Position numbers and translations under genes: made by a program. The notes under the pieces are model-generated. The model worked only from the letters and a program-made list of their open reading frames with translations, was not told the DNA's origin and made no database searches. DNA of 64,000 bases from Hyphodiscus hymeniophilus (taxonomy: Eukaryota > Ascomycota > Leotiomycetes > Helotiales > Hyphodiscaceae). Shown here piece after piece: positions 46,056-56,930 of this stretch (position 1 is its first letter; each line of letters begins with the position of its first letter). The DNA lies in NCBI GenBank assembly GCA_016508695.1, contig VNKQ01000007.1:1364001-1428000 (forward strand), given 5' to 3'.

Positions 46056-48816
46056 ATGCCCGGAGAAGAGCTTGATAGACCAAATCCCAAGCCATTGGCT
46101 TCTCAGATTCCAGATTCGGTTCTGGACCTGTCAGTCAGACTTGACAAAATCTCAATCAACGATGCCGATTTGAAGAGTCTGGAGGAGTTCCGAAGAGCGA
46201 GCAACTACATTGCAGCTGGTAACTCTCTCTCTCAATCCCAGCTATTCAAAGCTTCCGATATTTGAGAGTGAGACCTAACATTTCGTAGCTATGATCTTTC
46301 TGTCCGACAATGCATTCCTCGAGCGAGATCTCACATTCGAGGATATCAAGCCAAGGTATGGTTTCCTGGGTACCGCATTTCGAAAAGGTGACTTACGAAG
46401 AATCATAGATTACTTGGACATTGGGGAACATGCCCCGGTCTCACGCTCGTCTATGCTCATCTCAACTATCTCACAAAGAAGAATGACCTCGACCTCATCT
46501 ACGTTGTCGGTCCCGGCCATGGTGCCCCGGCCATTCTCGCCTCTCTTTGGCTAGAAGGCAGCTTGGAAAGATTCTACCCACAGTACTCAATGACCAAGCA
46601 AGGTCTCCACAACCTGATCACTAAGTTCAGCACTCCCCGAGGCTTTCCCAGTCACATCAATGCCGAGACACCTGGCTCCATTCATGAGGGCGGGGAGCTT
46701 GGATATGCTCTTGCAGTTGCTTTTGGTGCCGTTATGGATAAGCCAGACCTCATTGTGGCATGCATTGTAGGTGACGGAGAGGCGGAAAGTGGACCTACGG
46801 CTACAGCTTGGCATGCTGCAAAATATATTGACCCCAAGGAGTCCGGTGCTGTAATTCCCATTGTTCACGTCAATGGTTTTAAAATCTCCGAGCGTACTAT
46901 TTATGGCTGTATGGATGACAAGGAAATGGTTTCTCTATTTACAGGATACGGGTACCAATGCAGATTCGTGGAAGATCTTGAAGACATCGTAAGTGGCTAA
47001 GAACCAATTTCAACGCTTGATTTCTAACCTTGGGTAGGACCGAGACCTCGCAACTAGCATGCAATGGGCCCTTGACGAAATTCGTAAGATCCAAAAGGCA
47101 GCTCGATCGGGAAAGCCTATCATGAAGCCTCGTGTATGTTCATCCACAATATTCGATACTCTCATACTGATTGATTTCATAGTGGCCCGTCCTGATCATG
47201 CGTACACCCAAAGGTTGGAGCGGACCCAAGAAAGTCAATGGAGAATTCGTAGAAGGATCCTTCCATGCTCACCAAGTTCCTTTGATGGCGGCGAAGAGCG
47301 ACCAAGGTCAACTCGAAGATCTTCAAAAGTGGCTACTATCATATGGTCCGGCACAGCTCTTCACCGAGGGCGGTGACGCTGTAGACTCAATCAAGAGCAT
47401 TATTCCATCAGAGCCTCAGAAACGATTAGGCCAGCGGGTTGAGACCTACAAGAACTACGAGCCACTTGACGTTCCCGACTGGAAGAAATATGGGGCCGAG
47501 AAAGGCAGTGAGGCTTCTTGCATGAAATCGATTGGAAAGCTGCTCGATCAAGCATTGGTAGATAACCCAAAATCGCTCCGGATCTTCTCGCCAGACGAGC
47601 TCGTTTCGAACAAGCTTGACGACGTCTTCAATCACACTGGTCGTGATTTCCAATGGGATGAATTCTCGCACGCCAAAGGTGGCCGAGTCATTGAGATTCT
47701 TTCAGAACATACTTGTCAGGGCTTCCTTCAAGGTTATACTCTGACTGGTCGCACTGGTATCTTTCCCAGTTACGAGAGTTTCTTAGGCATAATTCACACT
47801 ATGATGGTCCAATACTCCAAGTTCAACAAGATGGCTCGGGAAACAAACTGGAGAACCGACATCTCCAGTATCAACTATATCGAGACAAGTACTTGGACTC
47901 GACAGGAGCACAATGGATTCTCTCATCAGAATCCAAGCTTCATCGGTGCGGTCCTCAACTTGAAGCCCAGCGCAGCTCGAGTGTACCTTCCACCGGATGC
48001 TGTAAGTATCTGTAGCAAACCTAGGGCAGAAAACACTAACACTTTCAGAACACCTTCCTCTCCACAATCGCTCACTGCCTCCGTTCCAAGAACTACGTCA
48101 ACCTCATGGTCGGCTCCAAACAACCACAGCCGGTCTTCTTGTCCATTGAGGAAGCGGACAAACACTGCCAAGCAGGAGCTTCGGTCTGGAAGTTCGCATC
48201 CACAGACGACGGACTGGACCCCGACGTCGTCCTCGTCGGCATTGGTTCGGAACTCACATTCGAAGTCGTCGTCGCTGCTTCCATCCTCCGCAGGATCTGC
48301 CCGGCTCTCCGAGTGCGCGTCGTCAACGTCACCGATCTCATGATCCTCGAATCCGAGACCTTGCATCCCCATTCCCTATCCAACCAGGAATTCAGCTCGC
48401 TCTTCACCGCCGATCGGCCGATCCATTTCAACTACCACGGCTACGCCGGCGAGATAAGGGGTCTCCTCTTCGGACGGCAGCAGCTCGATCGGGTTTCCAT
48501 CGAGTGCTACAAGGAGGAGGGAAGCACGACGACGCCTTTCGATATGATGCTCCGCAACAACGTCTCGAGATATCACATCATCGAGGCTGCCATCAAGGGA
48601 GCTGCGAAGCACAACCCCAAGGTCGCGCTGGATATGATGGGTCTATTGGGGGAGGTCCGACATCAGGTCACCAAGGTGCAGGAGTACATCATGGCCACTG
48701 GGCAGGATCCAGAGGGCACTTTCGACATTCCGAGGTTTGAGGGGACGGTCTTTGAGGGGACTGAGAAGAAGAGTACCGCCAAGGGTTCGCAGGAGGATGG
48801 GTTCTTTGTAAATTAG
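46056..48816 (+). CDS. XFP: Xylulose-5-phosphate/fructose-6-phosphate phosphoketolase
   Basis: Six exons: 46056..46218, 46289..46355, 46409..46988, 47038..47133, 47183..48001, 48049..48816 (830 aa). A thiamine diphosphate enzyme that splits xylulose-5-P (or fructose-6-P) with phosphate into acetyl phosphate plus glyceraldehyde-3-P (or erythrose-4-P). Visible landmarks: PRLLGHWGTCPGLTLVYAHL, reconstructed across intron 2; VGPGHGAPAI; the ThDP/Mg site IVGDGEAESGPTATAWHAAK; SPDELVSNKLDDVF; EHTCQGFLQGYTLTGRTG; WTRQEHNGFSHQNPSF; FNYHGYAGEIRGLLFGR near the C-terminus. The length is slightly above bacterial enzymes (about 790-825 aa). No targeting peptide is evident. The partner acetate kinase is divergent next door, so a full phosphoketolase-acetate route is encoded. 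All phases agree. Confidence 0.97.
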
Positions 48817-50539
48817 CCGTTCTCACGAAAGAATCGTTTGGGCGGTTGGTGGGTGCATGAAGTAGAATATAGATTGTCCTTTGACGAAAGCCTTGACTGA
48901 AAAAAAAGATTTTATTCGGTGGTATATCTCAGCGCACATCTTCAGTGCTAGAGAAACCTTCCTCTACGATTTTGTACCTCTCACATCTTTAAGAGTTCGT
49001 TCCTGTGGAAGTCACCCATGCCTTACGTGGCATATAAGTACGAAGAGTAGAGACCTTCAGTTGAATAATCATGGCTCCATCAGACACACAACCCTCTCAA
49101 CACAGCACCGATGCAGTAACTCAGTGTCTCTCCGCGGTAGACATGCCAGACCTTGGAGCCATGATCACGTATCGAGCGTCCGGAGGGGTGAAACCAGCAA
49201 GGACGGAGCGCAAGCCAGTGCCGTCCCGGAATGAACAGGTAGGCGTTCTAAATACAAGGCAGAAAGTGAGGATAAGGGAGTAGGTGGTAGGCTGAGAGGT
49301 GGGGGAGAGAAGAGAACGTCGAGAGGGAAAGGTAACTATCGCGTTAGTGGCCGAGGCGTGTCTCTGGTCCCTTCGTTGAGGGAGGTGGGAGATGTATTCA
49401 CCATCCGGGTCAAGAGAAGAGGAGGCAATAGAGACGGCTATATTTCTTTCTGTGCAGTGCGTAGCGATGAGCTGGTAGATGGAATCTCCTTGTTCTTTCT
49501 CTTCTTTCTCTCTCTTTATTTTTTTAATTTTTTAAATTTTTTTTGGGGGGGGGAAGAGTGGATGTTGGTTGTGTGAGGCTGTGATGCATGAATGCATAGA
49601 GCAGGAATGGGATATCGGGGTGGCAGGGCTGACTTGTATTGGTAGTCGTTGGGAACGAAGAGGGAGAGGATAAAGTGTGTTTTCTCTTTCCCTTGAGATC
49701 CCGTGTCATAGGGGACGAAAGATGCACGAGTTGAGAAGACGACGCACTCGTCCGAGTTTCAAAGTACTTACTGTAGCCAATGTGTGGGAATAAGCCCTCT
49801 TCGCCGAAGGCGAGACCAGACATAAACAAACATGCCGCCGGCATGCGTAGTAGGTATCTTACACGCGTCAGATAAAACATCCCGTCAAAGCCATGTATAG
49901 CCAGGATGTAATCCAGCTCGTTCCGCAAGTATAGATGGATGAGACAAAAGGCACGCGACGGGGATTCGCTCGTGCTCTCTAGTACCAAGTCTCCAGCGCA
50001 CCGGACGATTCAGAATGGCGGTGGTGACGAGATGCAATTAGGGTCCGCACTCTTTCTCAAGCATTGAAGTGTGAAGATTTTGAGCTTTGGTAGGTCCGAT
50101 TGTGTGCTGGTGCGCTGAGACGAGTGTCTTATTATTCCCGAATATCGCTTGGATGGGGCGAGGGGTTGATTGCTGATGCTGACTTGTGAAGAAAGGACTG
50201 ACTGTACCTGCGATACTGTACCTGCAATACTGCAATACTGTAAGACTGTAATACTGTACCTGGAATTGCTGCAACGGAAGGCTTGCTTACGACCCGATTG
50301 TACCTTGAATGGATGAAGCAACCGTTGGATGCGTGGGTGGTGTGTGCAATGCTCGATAGCCCAATGCTTAATGCCCAATGCCCAATGCCAATAAGCCAGT
50401 ATCCATGAACAAGGCCCATAAGCAATAAGCAATAATCATAAGCAATCAGCAATGCTCTTGTACTCGGGACAGTTCCATAATCCTCACATACTGTACATGT
50501 CAGTTTCGCGCGAGATGTCGCTCCCGCGATCCCGTAGCA

Positions 50540-50579
50540 TTTCCCCTTTCCCCTTTCCCCTTTCCCCTTTCCCCTTTCC
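50540..50579 (+). repeat. CCCCTTT tandem repeat
   Basis: Five near-perfect copies of the 7-bp unit CCCCTTT form a pyrimidine-only tract. It is a simple minisatellite with no evident coding role. Confidence 0.85.
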
Positions 50580-53425
50580 GTGCATCCCTGGGTTGTCCAA
50601 AGACACGGCTCCTATGGTAATAGATCCTTGGGCTTACTGATAAGTTATTAGCCATGTACGTAGTCGCTCTACGGACCACGGCACGGAGGCATGACGCGTG
50701 TATTCTCGAATAGGGGTCCTTTGACTCCTCTCCCATCTGCAATCGCTACCTCCCTCCACCTGCCATCTGCTTATTGCTTATTAGCTGCTACCAACAGCTA
50801 CAGTATTAGTCGCTACCAACAGCTATAGTAACAGTACCATTATTGAGGCATCGAGTATCGAGCAGATAGCAGAGAGCACAAATGTCGTCAGCGGCGTTCA
50901 GGGTCCTGGGATCCCTATTTCACGTGACTTCTGATATGCCCAAACCAAGGCTTGAAAGCGCAGGGTTTAAAAGTCTAGAAAAATCATCTCGGGAGGTCTA
51001 GAACGTTCAGGGTTGTGGCACCTCAGGGTAGGTGAGGGGCGGGCGGGGATCGCTTTTTAATCTCCTCACGCTGATCGTTGGGTGAGTAATAATAAATACT
51101 ACCTCATCACCCTGGTGCTCCGTAAGAACACTTGCACGGTGTGACAGCTTATCTCCATACCTTATTCCCATGAGGACATCTGCGGAGGTGTGCCTCGAGA
51201 TCTGTCGTGTTTCCTCGCCCGACACATTGCCAGGATATCATGTATACTTAGGAATTACTCTACCGATATATTCATGCATATATACGGTTGGTCACTTTTG
51301 GTAGTCATAATCATGATGGTACAATACTTACCAAGACCAAATAAAACCAATCGAAACCAAACCAAGCCCCAGGCAAATGTGTACATCCAGCGAAGAACAA
51401 ATACCAAAAACGTGACCGCATCCATTACTCGCACAAACACCGGAGGTATATCCTAAGTTGTTGAAAGGGGAGCTCCCAGCAAGCGAGCCACACCCGTTAC
51501 GCGACTCGACAGGACGCTTCAGCCCAGCTGCCCAGCCCAGCCCAGCCCATCCCCACACCCGTGTGGTAGGAAAATCACGATGTCGCAGCCAAATCCCGAT
51601 CGCAGTTCATCGTCGACCAGAATATCGACGTCATTCTCCCCCACAGGGGCCCAGGGAGGAGGACCCTCAATTCTTTTTCGCTTGCACGTTACCTCGATGC
51701 CGCATTCCGAGGCTTCATGGGAGGTACCTTCAGTCTTTGGAAGGCCATGGGAAAATAGTCCCGATGCTTGCAACCGACGTCTTTTCGAACCTCTTCTAGG
51801 GTGGAGCGAGGTTCGGAAAAGGCAACTGCTGAGATTCCGCCGCCGCCCGAAGAAAACGGAATAGGAAGCGGAAAATAATTTACACGAAATGCCAGAGAGA
51901 GGCGAGAGGGGGAGAGAGAAAGAGAGAGAGAGAGAGGGATTTTGTTTGGAATTGGACCCTTGGGCCAGGAACAGGGACTTTGGCGGGGACTTTGGCGGGG
52001 ACTTGGAAGTTGGAACTGGGGGGGAGAAAGGGTCACAAAGGGTGTCAGCTCTCTGAAAAGCTCACGGCGGCAGAGCTTAGCCAGCCAGCTAAGCCTGATC
52101 GGGAATTGATAGCCACTGGGGCCAGACGAGGGCAGATGGGCAGCTTGGATTGGCTGGATAGAGGATTCCGGACATGCCCTCCTTGAAAGAGCACCAGGAG
52201 GAAGGGCGGGAGCGAGAGAGCGTGTGCACCTGGCCTGGCCAGCCCACCCATGCGGATACACGCAGGGTTCCTCCCCCTCCGATCGCTTTTAAGTGGGGAT
52301 TGGCCGGAGCAACCTCCGTAGCCGACATCCTTGGATGAATTGCATTGGATGCCATGATGGATGGATGGCATGAGTTTATCTTCTACATCATGGGCATTCT
52401 GGTATGAGTCTATGGACAACACAAGCTCATGGACTGTTCGAACTTACAGTAGGCGTGATATCTGATGGAAATGAGGGATTGTGGTTTCAGGTGGGCTGAC
52501 TGTATTCTTTCTACTGTAGTCTGTAGTACTGTCTGTATTGGCGCCCTTGACGTTTCGATCTGGAACGACGGATACCAACTTCCAGAGAGTAAGTACGTGG
52601 TAATAATATCCGTAGTAAACAACAGTCTGTCATATATCCAAGTTTTCCCACTTGGGCTGCAGGGTCCGGACCGACAGGGAAGCTCCACGACAGCATGCTG
52701 CTAAAAAGGATTACACGTTCACCCTCTCTCTCTCAGTTCTGTCATCTATCATCTGTCATACATACATCCGTACATAAGATACATACATACATATGCAGGG
52801 CACTGGCACATCGCATGCGACTAAGGTAAAATAAAATAATACATGTCATCACCCGATGCCACCTGCATGGGGTCAGGCGGGTTCGCGGCTTGCAGCTGGC
52901 ATCTTGCATCTTGCATCTTGCATCGTGCATGAATTTGCATTCCGTTGCACTGTTGTAGCGTGGTGATTTCCGGAGGGACTCAGGGAGGGATCGCCTTCGA
53001 AATGTGAGCGAATCTCTACCCAGACTCCAGAGTCCAGAGTCCCAGACGGATGATGAGCCAGACCCTGAATCTGACCTTGCCCAGGACAAGGGGAGCGCCC
53101 TTTTGCGTGGCTGCTGTTGTTGAACTTGTGAGAGAGACCCTTGCCTCAGTATTTTGGATACTTCCTATTTCATCTCTTGAGTCGTGACAAGGGTGGGATT
53201 GGATCTATCCCTTTTACAACAAATGACTTTGTGAGGAGGAACCTCCGTAGATAACTCACTCTCCCCCTTCGATTGGATGTGCAAGTCCAGTAGGTACTAG
53301 GTAGGTAGTAGGTAGGGCCAACAGAAGAAACATCAAAGGCTTCGACGTTCGACCCGTTGGTGCAGAATAGTCGACATCACCATTTGAACCCTTGAATTAC
53401 CAGAACAGAACAACCAATCCCTTGG

Positions 53426-53428
<3 letters not shown>

Positions 53429-53493
<65 letters not shown>
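53429..53493 (+). repeat. (CT)n microsatellite
   Basis: An almost uninterrupted run of about 32 CT dinucleotides, followed by imperfect CTCTAT units to about 53512. Such tracts are length-variable. The 60-codon frame through it is an artefact. Confidence 0.95.
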
Positions 53494-53506
<13 letters not shown>

Positions 53507-53611
53507 TCTCTACTTGTACTTTCTCTCTCTTCGATTCGACTCGTTTATCTCGCAGAAGAACAAATGGAAGATGATGATGACAGGCACTCGCAGCTAAGGT
53601 ACCTTAGAAGT

Positions 53612-53641
53612 TATAGTATGGCTGGGGGAAGTTACGTTAGT
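53612..53641 (+). repeat. Left TIR plus TA of the Tc1/mariner element
   Basis: 30 bp identical to the reverse complement of 55059..55088. The first two bases (TA) are the target-site duplication. Confidence 0.95.
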
Positions 53642-53751
53642 ACCTTATTACTAGGACCCCCCTACTAATCTCTTGCTGTTTGATCTAGCTAATCAAACAG
53701 GGGCTTGTTTACAGGAGGTGTTTTTAGAGTTCTTAGTGTTTTGAGGTATTT

Positions 53752-53806
53752 ACAGAGGTGTTTATAGAGGTGTTTACAGAGGTGTTTATAGAGGTGTTTA
53801 TAGAGG
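53752..53806 (+). repeat. Subterminal 12-bp tandem repeat of the transposon
   Basis: About five copies of GAGGTGTTTAYA, with C/T variation at one position, sit between the left TIR and the transposase start. A TATATAAG element follows at once. These could be transposase-binding or promoter repeats. Confidence 0.75.
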
Positions 53807-53879
53807 TATATAAGTCTATACGAAGGTATTCCCATTCTATAAGAAGGTAAGGTAAGTAATAAAGGTTTAATTAATCAAA

Positions 53880-54944
53880 ATGGATTCTTTAAGCCCTTTT
53901 CCTTTACTTTAACCTATTAATAGGAATCCTCCTCAAATACTTATTTAATATATTACCCACGATTAACGCGTTTAAATTCGAACCCTACGCTTATTAGGCT
54001 AGCCCTATTCTTACGTTTTTACGAAATTAAATTTAACTTATCGACAAGTTTAATACGTTCTTATATATCCTACTCCTCGAAAGCGAATCGGCCGACTACC
54101 TTTACTTACTATTCCGCGTCGATCTTATCTTACGAATTGGCTTTAAAGCTCTCCCTCGAATCGATTAATTCCTTAGCGCGATATTCTAAGTCACCTTAAT
54201 CTTAGAATCCCATATAGTATACAAGCTATTATAACCGCGCTAAAATCCGAGAGTTAGTTACGTCGTCTTATAATCCCAAAACCACCTCTTATAGTCGCAA
54301 ATATACTTTACCGTAAAGGCTAGACTAGCGATCGTATTAACTAGGAAAAAGGCGATTAGTCTAGGGTTCTTTAGAGTAACGAAAGCTAGTTTACGGCTAG
54401 CCGTAATAGTCGAGTTTGGACTACTTTACAACCTGGCGAACGTATAACAAAAGCTAGGTTTCGATCGAGAGAACTACGCAAACCAGGTCTAATAGCTTGG
54501 GCTTGTTTTGTAGGTATAGAGAAGGGACCTCTTGTGATTTAGGACCGTCGAGATTAGGGGAATATTAACTCTACAAGCTATTACGAACGTATATTACCTC
54601 TTGTCGAAGGTTAGCTTCGATTATATCCAAATCTCCTATTTTAACAAGATAATGCGCCTTGCTACGTATTACGAGTAACTCGAGAAGAGATAGCTACGCG
54701 TAGTATTTAATCGATCGAGTAGCTTCCCTATTCCCCTAATTTGAACTTGATCGAACACGTTTAGGCTTGGATAAAGGAGTATATTAGCTCTAATTTTAGG
54801 GAAAAGCTTTCTATAGACGAGTTAATCGACGCAATTCAAGAGGCTTAGAATATAGTACTAGTTGAGTTTTTATAGAGTTTAATCGAGAGTATAAAGGGGA
54901 GGGTTACGTGGGTTCTTGAGAATAGAGGTAGACACTCAAGATAG
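53880..54944 (+). pseudogene. Tc1/mariner (DD34E) transposase pseudogene
   Basis: A single frame from ATG 53880 to TAG 54944 (355 codons) can be followed without any frameshift but is broken by many in-frame stops, mostly TAG/TAA where Trp or Gln is expected. The N-terminal part looks like the paired helix-turn-helix of Tc1 transposases (YRQV, TPRKRIGRLP, YSIQAIITALKSES). The catalytic part has the RVWTT strand, AWACFVGIEKGPLVI, QDNAPCYV (second Asp at 54648..54650) and NLIEHV.AWIKEYI (Glu at 54753..54755). The spacing is 34 residues between Asp and Glu, the Tc1 DD34E pattern. SPNLNLIEH replaces the usual SPDLNPIEH. No activity is possible with these stops. Confidence 0.9.
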
Positions 54945-55058
54945 TAATTTTACTACTATATTTTCCTTATTTTTAGTATCCGGCTAGCCGGTAATTAGTC
55001 CGTAGGTAGTAAAATGGCATGAAAATCACACCTAGTACGTCGATCATAAGATATGCGA

Positions 55059-55088
55059 ACTAACGTAACTTCCCCCAGCCATACTATA
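55059..55088 (-). repeat. Right TIR plus TA of the Tc1/mariner element
   Basis: Reverse complement of the left end over 30 bp without mismatch. The last two bases are the TA duplication. Confidence 0.95.
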
Positions 55089-55928
55089 GATCAGTCGCAG
55101 GGCATGTTTCCATGTTTCCAAGGTTGAAAGAAACAGGGGAGGGGGGTACAGTAGGGGAGGTCACACAAAGGGTTCAAGCCCCCAAAGGTAAATAGGGTAA
55201 CTGACCCTGGCCACCCTGTAGAAGTAGCGACTTTTCCCTATCCCTACAGCCCCTACAACCCCTACAACCCCTACCACCCTTACCACCCTTACCCCCCTAT
55301 CCCTACCCACCTTCCCCCCTGCTCTCTCCTAAGTCGATGATGACCCTAAATTGTCCGCCTTCGGGCTCCTCCTTCCCACCCTACCCAGCCTACCTTACCT
55401 ACCCCACCCAACCCAACTTTCCCATATCATTCCAAGAATTCCCATGATTCCCATCTGTCCCACTCAATCCTCATCTTTGCAGATATCCTCGGACACTTTG
55501 CTCCGTCGTCTTGTCCCACCCACCCTTCCCAATCATATATGCTCAAGAGCCACACAATAACCAACTTTCTTGCTTTACCATTCTCTCCTTCACTTCCCGT
55601 TATTGTTCCATCACCGCCGGCCATCCTTACTACTACTACCACCACCGGGAGTCGTGGAGAGTACACACCCAAATCCAAACTCCCAACATCATCAAACTTC
55701 ATCCACTGCATCAATCTCTCCGAATATCCAACTAATCCAACAATCGATCGCATCCATACTTCCTCTAAAACCAAGCACATTTGGATTTTCTCTCCCTTGG
55801 CGATTCCAATAGCCCCAGTCACTCGAGAAAGCTCTTCATACGCCTGGTGGAGATCCTCGTGACTCCCTCCGAAGCACCCTTGCTCGCTATCGCGTTTCAA
55901 AGTCTGCTCTACACCCCTCTACGCAGAA
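55089..55928. other. Upstream region of the C2H2 gene with G-run and C-rich tracts
   Basis: Directly after the transposon there is a G-rich cluster (55135..55160, three to four runs of at least three G) and then a C-rich tract with CCCTACAA/CCCTTACCA units (55236..55340). The last 400 bp are strongly pyrimidine-rich and probably form the promoter and leader. Frames of 69-157 codons here follow from the low complexity. Confidence 0.5.
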
Positions 55929-56930
55929 ATGGCTACACGTCCCAATATCCCGGCTAGGAATTGCTCTGGCAAGCAGGTCTCGCTCTTGAATGATGACTCG
56001 GCGCCCATTCAAGAAGGCAGACCGGTATGGAGGAATCCTCAGTACAATGCTCCTACCGGCATGATGCGATCAGAATCAAATAACTCTCGAGTCAGCACTG
56101 CGTCTTCTCCAAGGACACCAGGTCTTCTTCGGTCCGACTCGTACGACTCCCAAACTACAAATGATCCCGTCTCTCCCATTACACCCGGCTTCATGACAGA
56201 TTATGAGAGACAACCCTCCTACGCCAATGCCGCCTTCTTCAAAGCTCCAAGCTCCCAATACGATGAGAGAACATACGAGTATCCTCCACCATACCCAACC
56301 AATCAGCATTACTCGATGCGACCCGCCTTCCCAGACAGCAGAACTTCTCACGCAGAATCACAATACGACGAGGATGCCTACCATCAGACCTCCGAGAGGG
56401 GAACGAAGCGATACCCTTGCCGCTACAGAGACACTCATCACTGCGAAAAGACCTTCACCACCTCCGGACACGCATCGCGCCACTCCAAGATCCACACCGC
56501 AGAGAAGGCAGTCCATTGCACGTATCAGGGCTGCCACAAGAAGTTTACGCGCGCAGACAACATGAAGCAACATCTCGAGACACACTACAAGTCCAAGAAT
56601 GGCGCCACTCAAAAGGCACCCTCGAAATCCTCCCTCACGACGTCCGCGGGCATCAGGAAATCAGCCCCACCTGCTCGCTCCAGCAGACCCCCGAGTTGCA
56701 ACATGGGCCAGGCGGAATATACTTCCTACGACCCCGCGCTGTACGCCGGGTCCTCTGCCGAGCCGTACGCGCATGCAACCCACTCGGCCAGCCCCATTGT
56801 ACCGTATGGGTCGCTAGATTTGTCCAACGTGCACGGCGCACTCATGTCGCGACCAATGGCTGCCAGAACGGAGCTCTCCAGCGGCGGTGGACTGGATGTG
56901 CTGGCCAACATCGCGGCGTTACAGAGCTGA
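55929..56930 (+). CDS. C2H2 zinc-finger regulator, FlbC-like
   Basis: One frame of 333 codons from ATG 55929. The first 155 residues are Ser/Pro/Tyr-rich and disordered, with SPRTPGLLRSDSYDSQ and SPITPGFM phosphosite-like words. Two C2H2 fingers lie at about 160-217: CRYRDTHHCEKTFTTSGHASRH followed by CTYQGCHKKFTRADNMKQH, joined by SKIHTAEKAVH. The remainder is Ser/Ala/Pro-rich. The finger pair and the total length fit the conidiation regulator FlbC of Aspergillus and its relatives, from my memory of that family. I hold that name only tentatively and leave the symbol empty. It is a nuclear DNA-binding protein. It sits after a 7-kb gene-poor region, a layout often seen upstream of fungal developmental regulators. 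Confidence 0.85.
   Translation: MATRPNIPARNCSGKQVSLLNDDSAPIQEGRPVWRNPQYNAPTGMMRSESNNSRVSTASSPRTPGLLRSDSYDSQTTNDPVSPITPGFMTDYERQPSYANAAFFKAPSSQYDERTYEYPPPYPTNQHYSMRPAFPDSRTSHAESQYDEDAYHQTSERGTKRYPCRYRDTHHCEKTFTTSGHASRHSKIHTAEKAVHCTYQGCHKKFTRADNMKQHLETHYKSKNGATQKAPSKSSLTTSAGIRKSAPPARSSRPPSCNMGQAEYTSYDPALYAGSSAEPYAHATHSASPIVPYGSLDLSNVHGALMSRPMAARTELSSGGGLDVLANIAALQS

Larger units (their letters stand above)
48817..53611. other. Gene-poor, repeat-rich tract
   Basis: Nearly 4.8 kb without a convincing gene. Low-complexity patches are frequent: T-rich/G-rich run near 49515-49552, TACTGTA/CTGCAATA words near 50205-50262, AAGCAATA words near 50415-50452, a 7-bp CCCCTTT tandem (50540..50579), GA-rich 51900-51940, ACTTTGGCGGGG tandem near 51975-52003, GCATCTT tandem 52900-52922 and a long CT run near 53.45 kb. 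A 70-codon frame at 49071..49283 (MAPSDTQPSQHSTD...) has a reasonable ATG context and a splice donor (CAGgtaggc) but no match I know. Confidence 0.5.
53614..55086 (+). mobile_element. Tc1/mariner transposon relic, RIP-decayed, with TIRs and TA duplication
   Basis: The two ends are perfect inverted repeats: 53612..53641 equals the reverse complement of 55059..55088 over 30 bp. The outermost dinucleotide is TA on both sides, which is the Tc1/mariner target duplication. That leaves a 1473-bp element with 28-bp TIRs beginning TAGTATGGCTGGGGG. Inside lies a transposase pseudogene on the plus strand. The body is AT-rich, and CA and TG dinucleotides are scarce while TA and CG are common, the usual mark of RIP. 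Near the left end, 12-bp units of GAGGTGTTTAYA are repeated about five times (53752-53806), followed by TATATAAG (53809..53816), about 65 bp before the ancestral ATG. This was probably the element's promoter. Confidence 0.92.

Noticed and set aside
49071..49283. 70-codon frame MAPSDTQPSQHSTD...
   Set aside because: It has a fair start context and a possible splice donor, but no continuing exon or family could be found.
53392..53574. Ser-Leu repeat protein
   Set aside because: It is only the translation of a (CT)n microsatellite.
55170..55190. GGGTTCAAGCCCC resembling a tRNA B box
   Set aside because: No matching D-arm, anticodon stem or acceptor stem could be folded around it.
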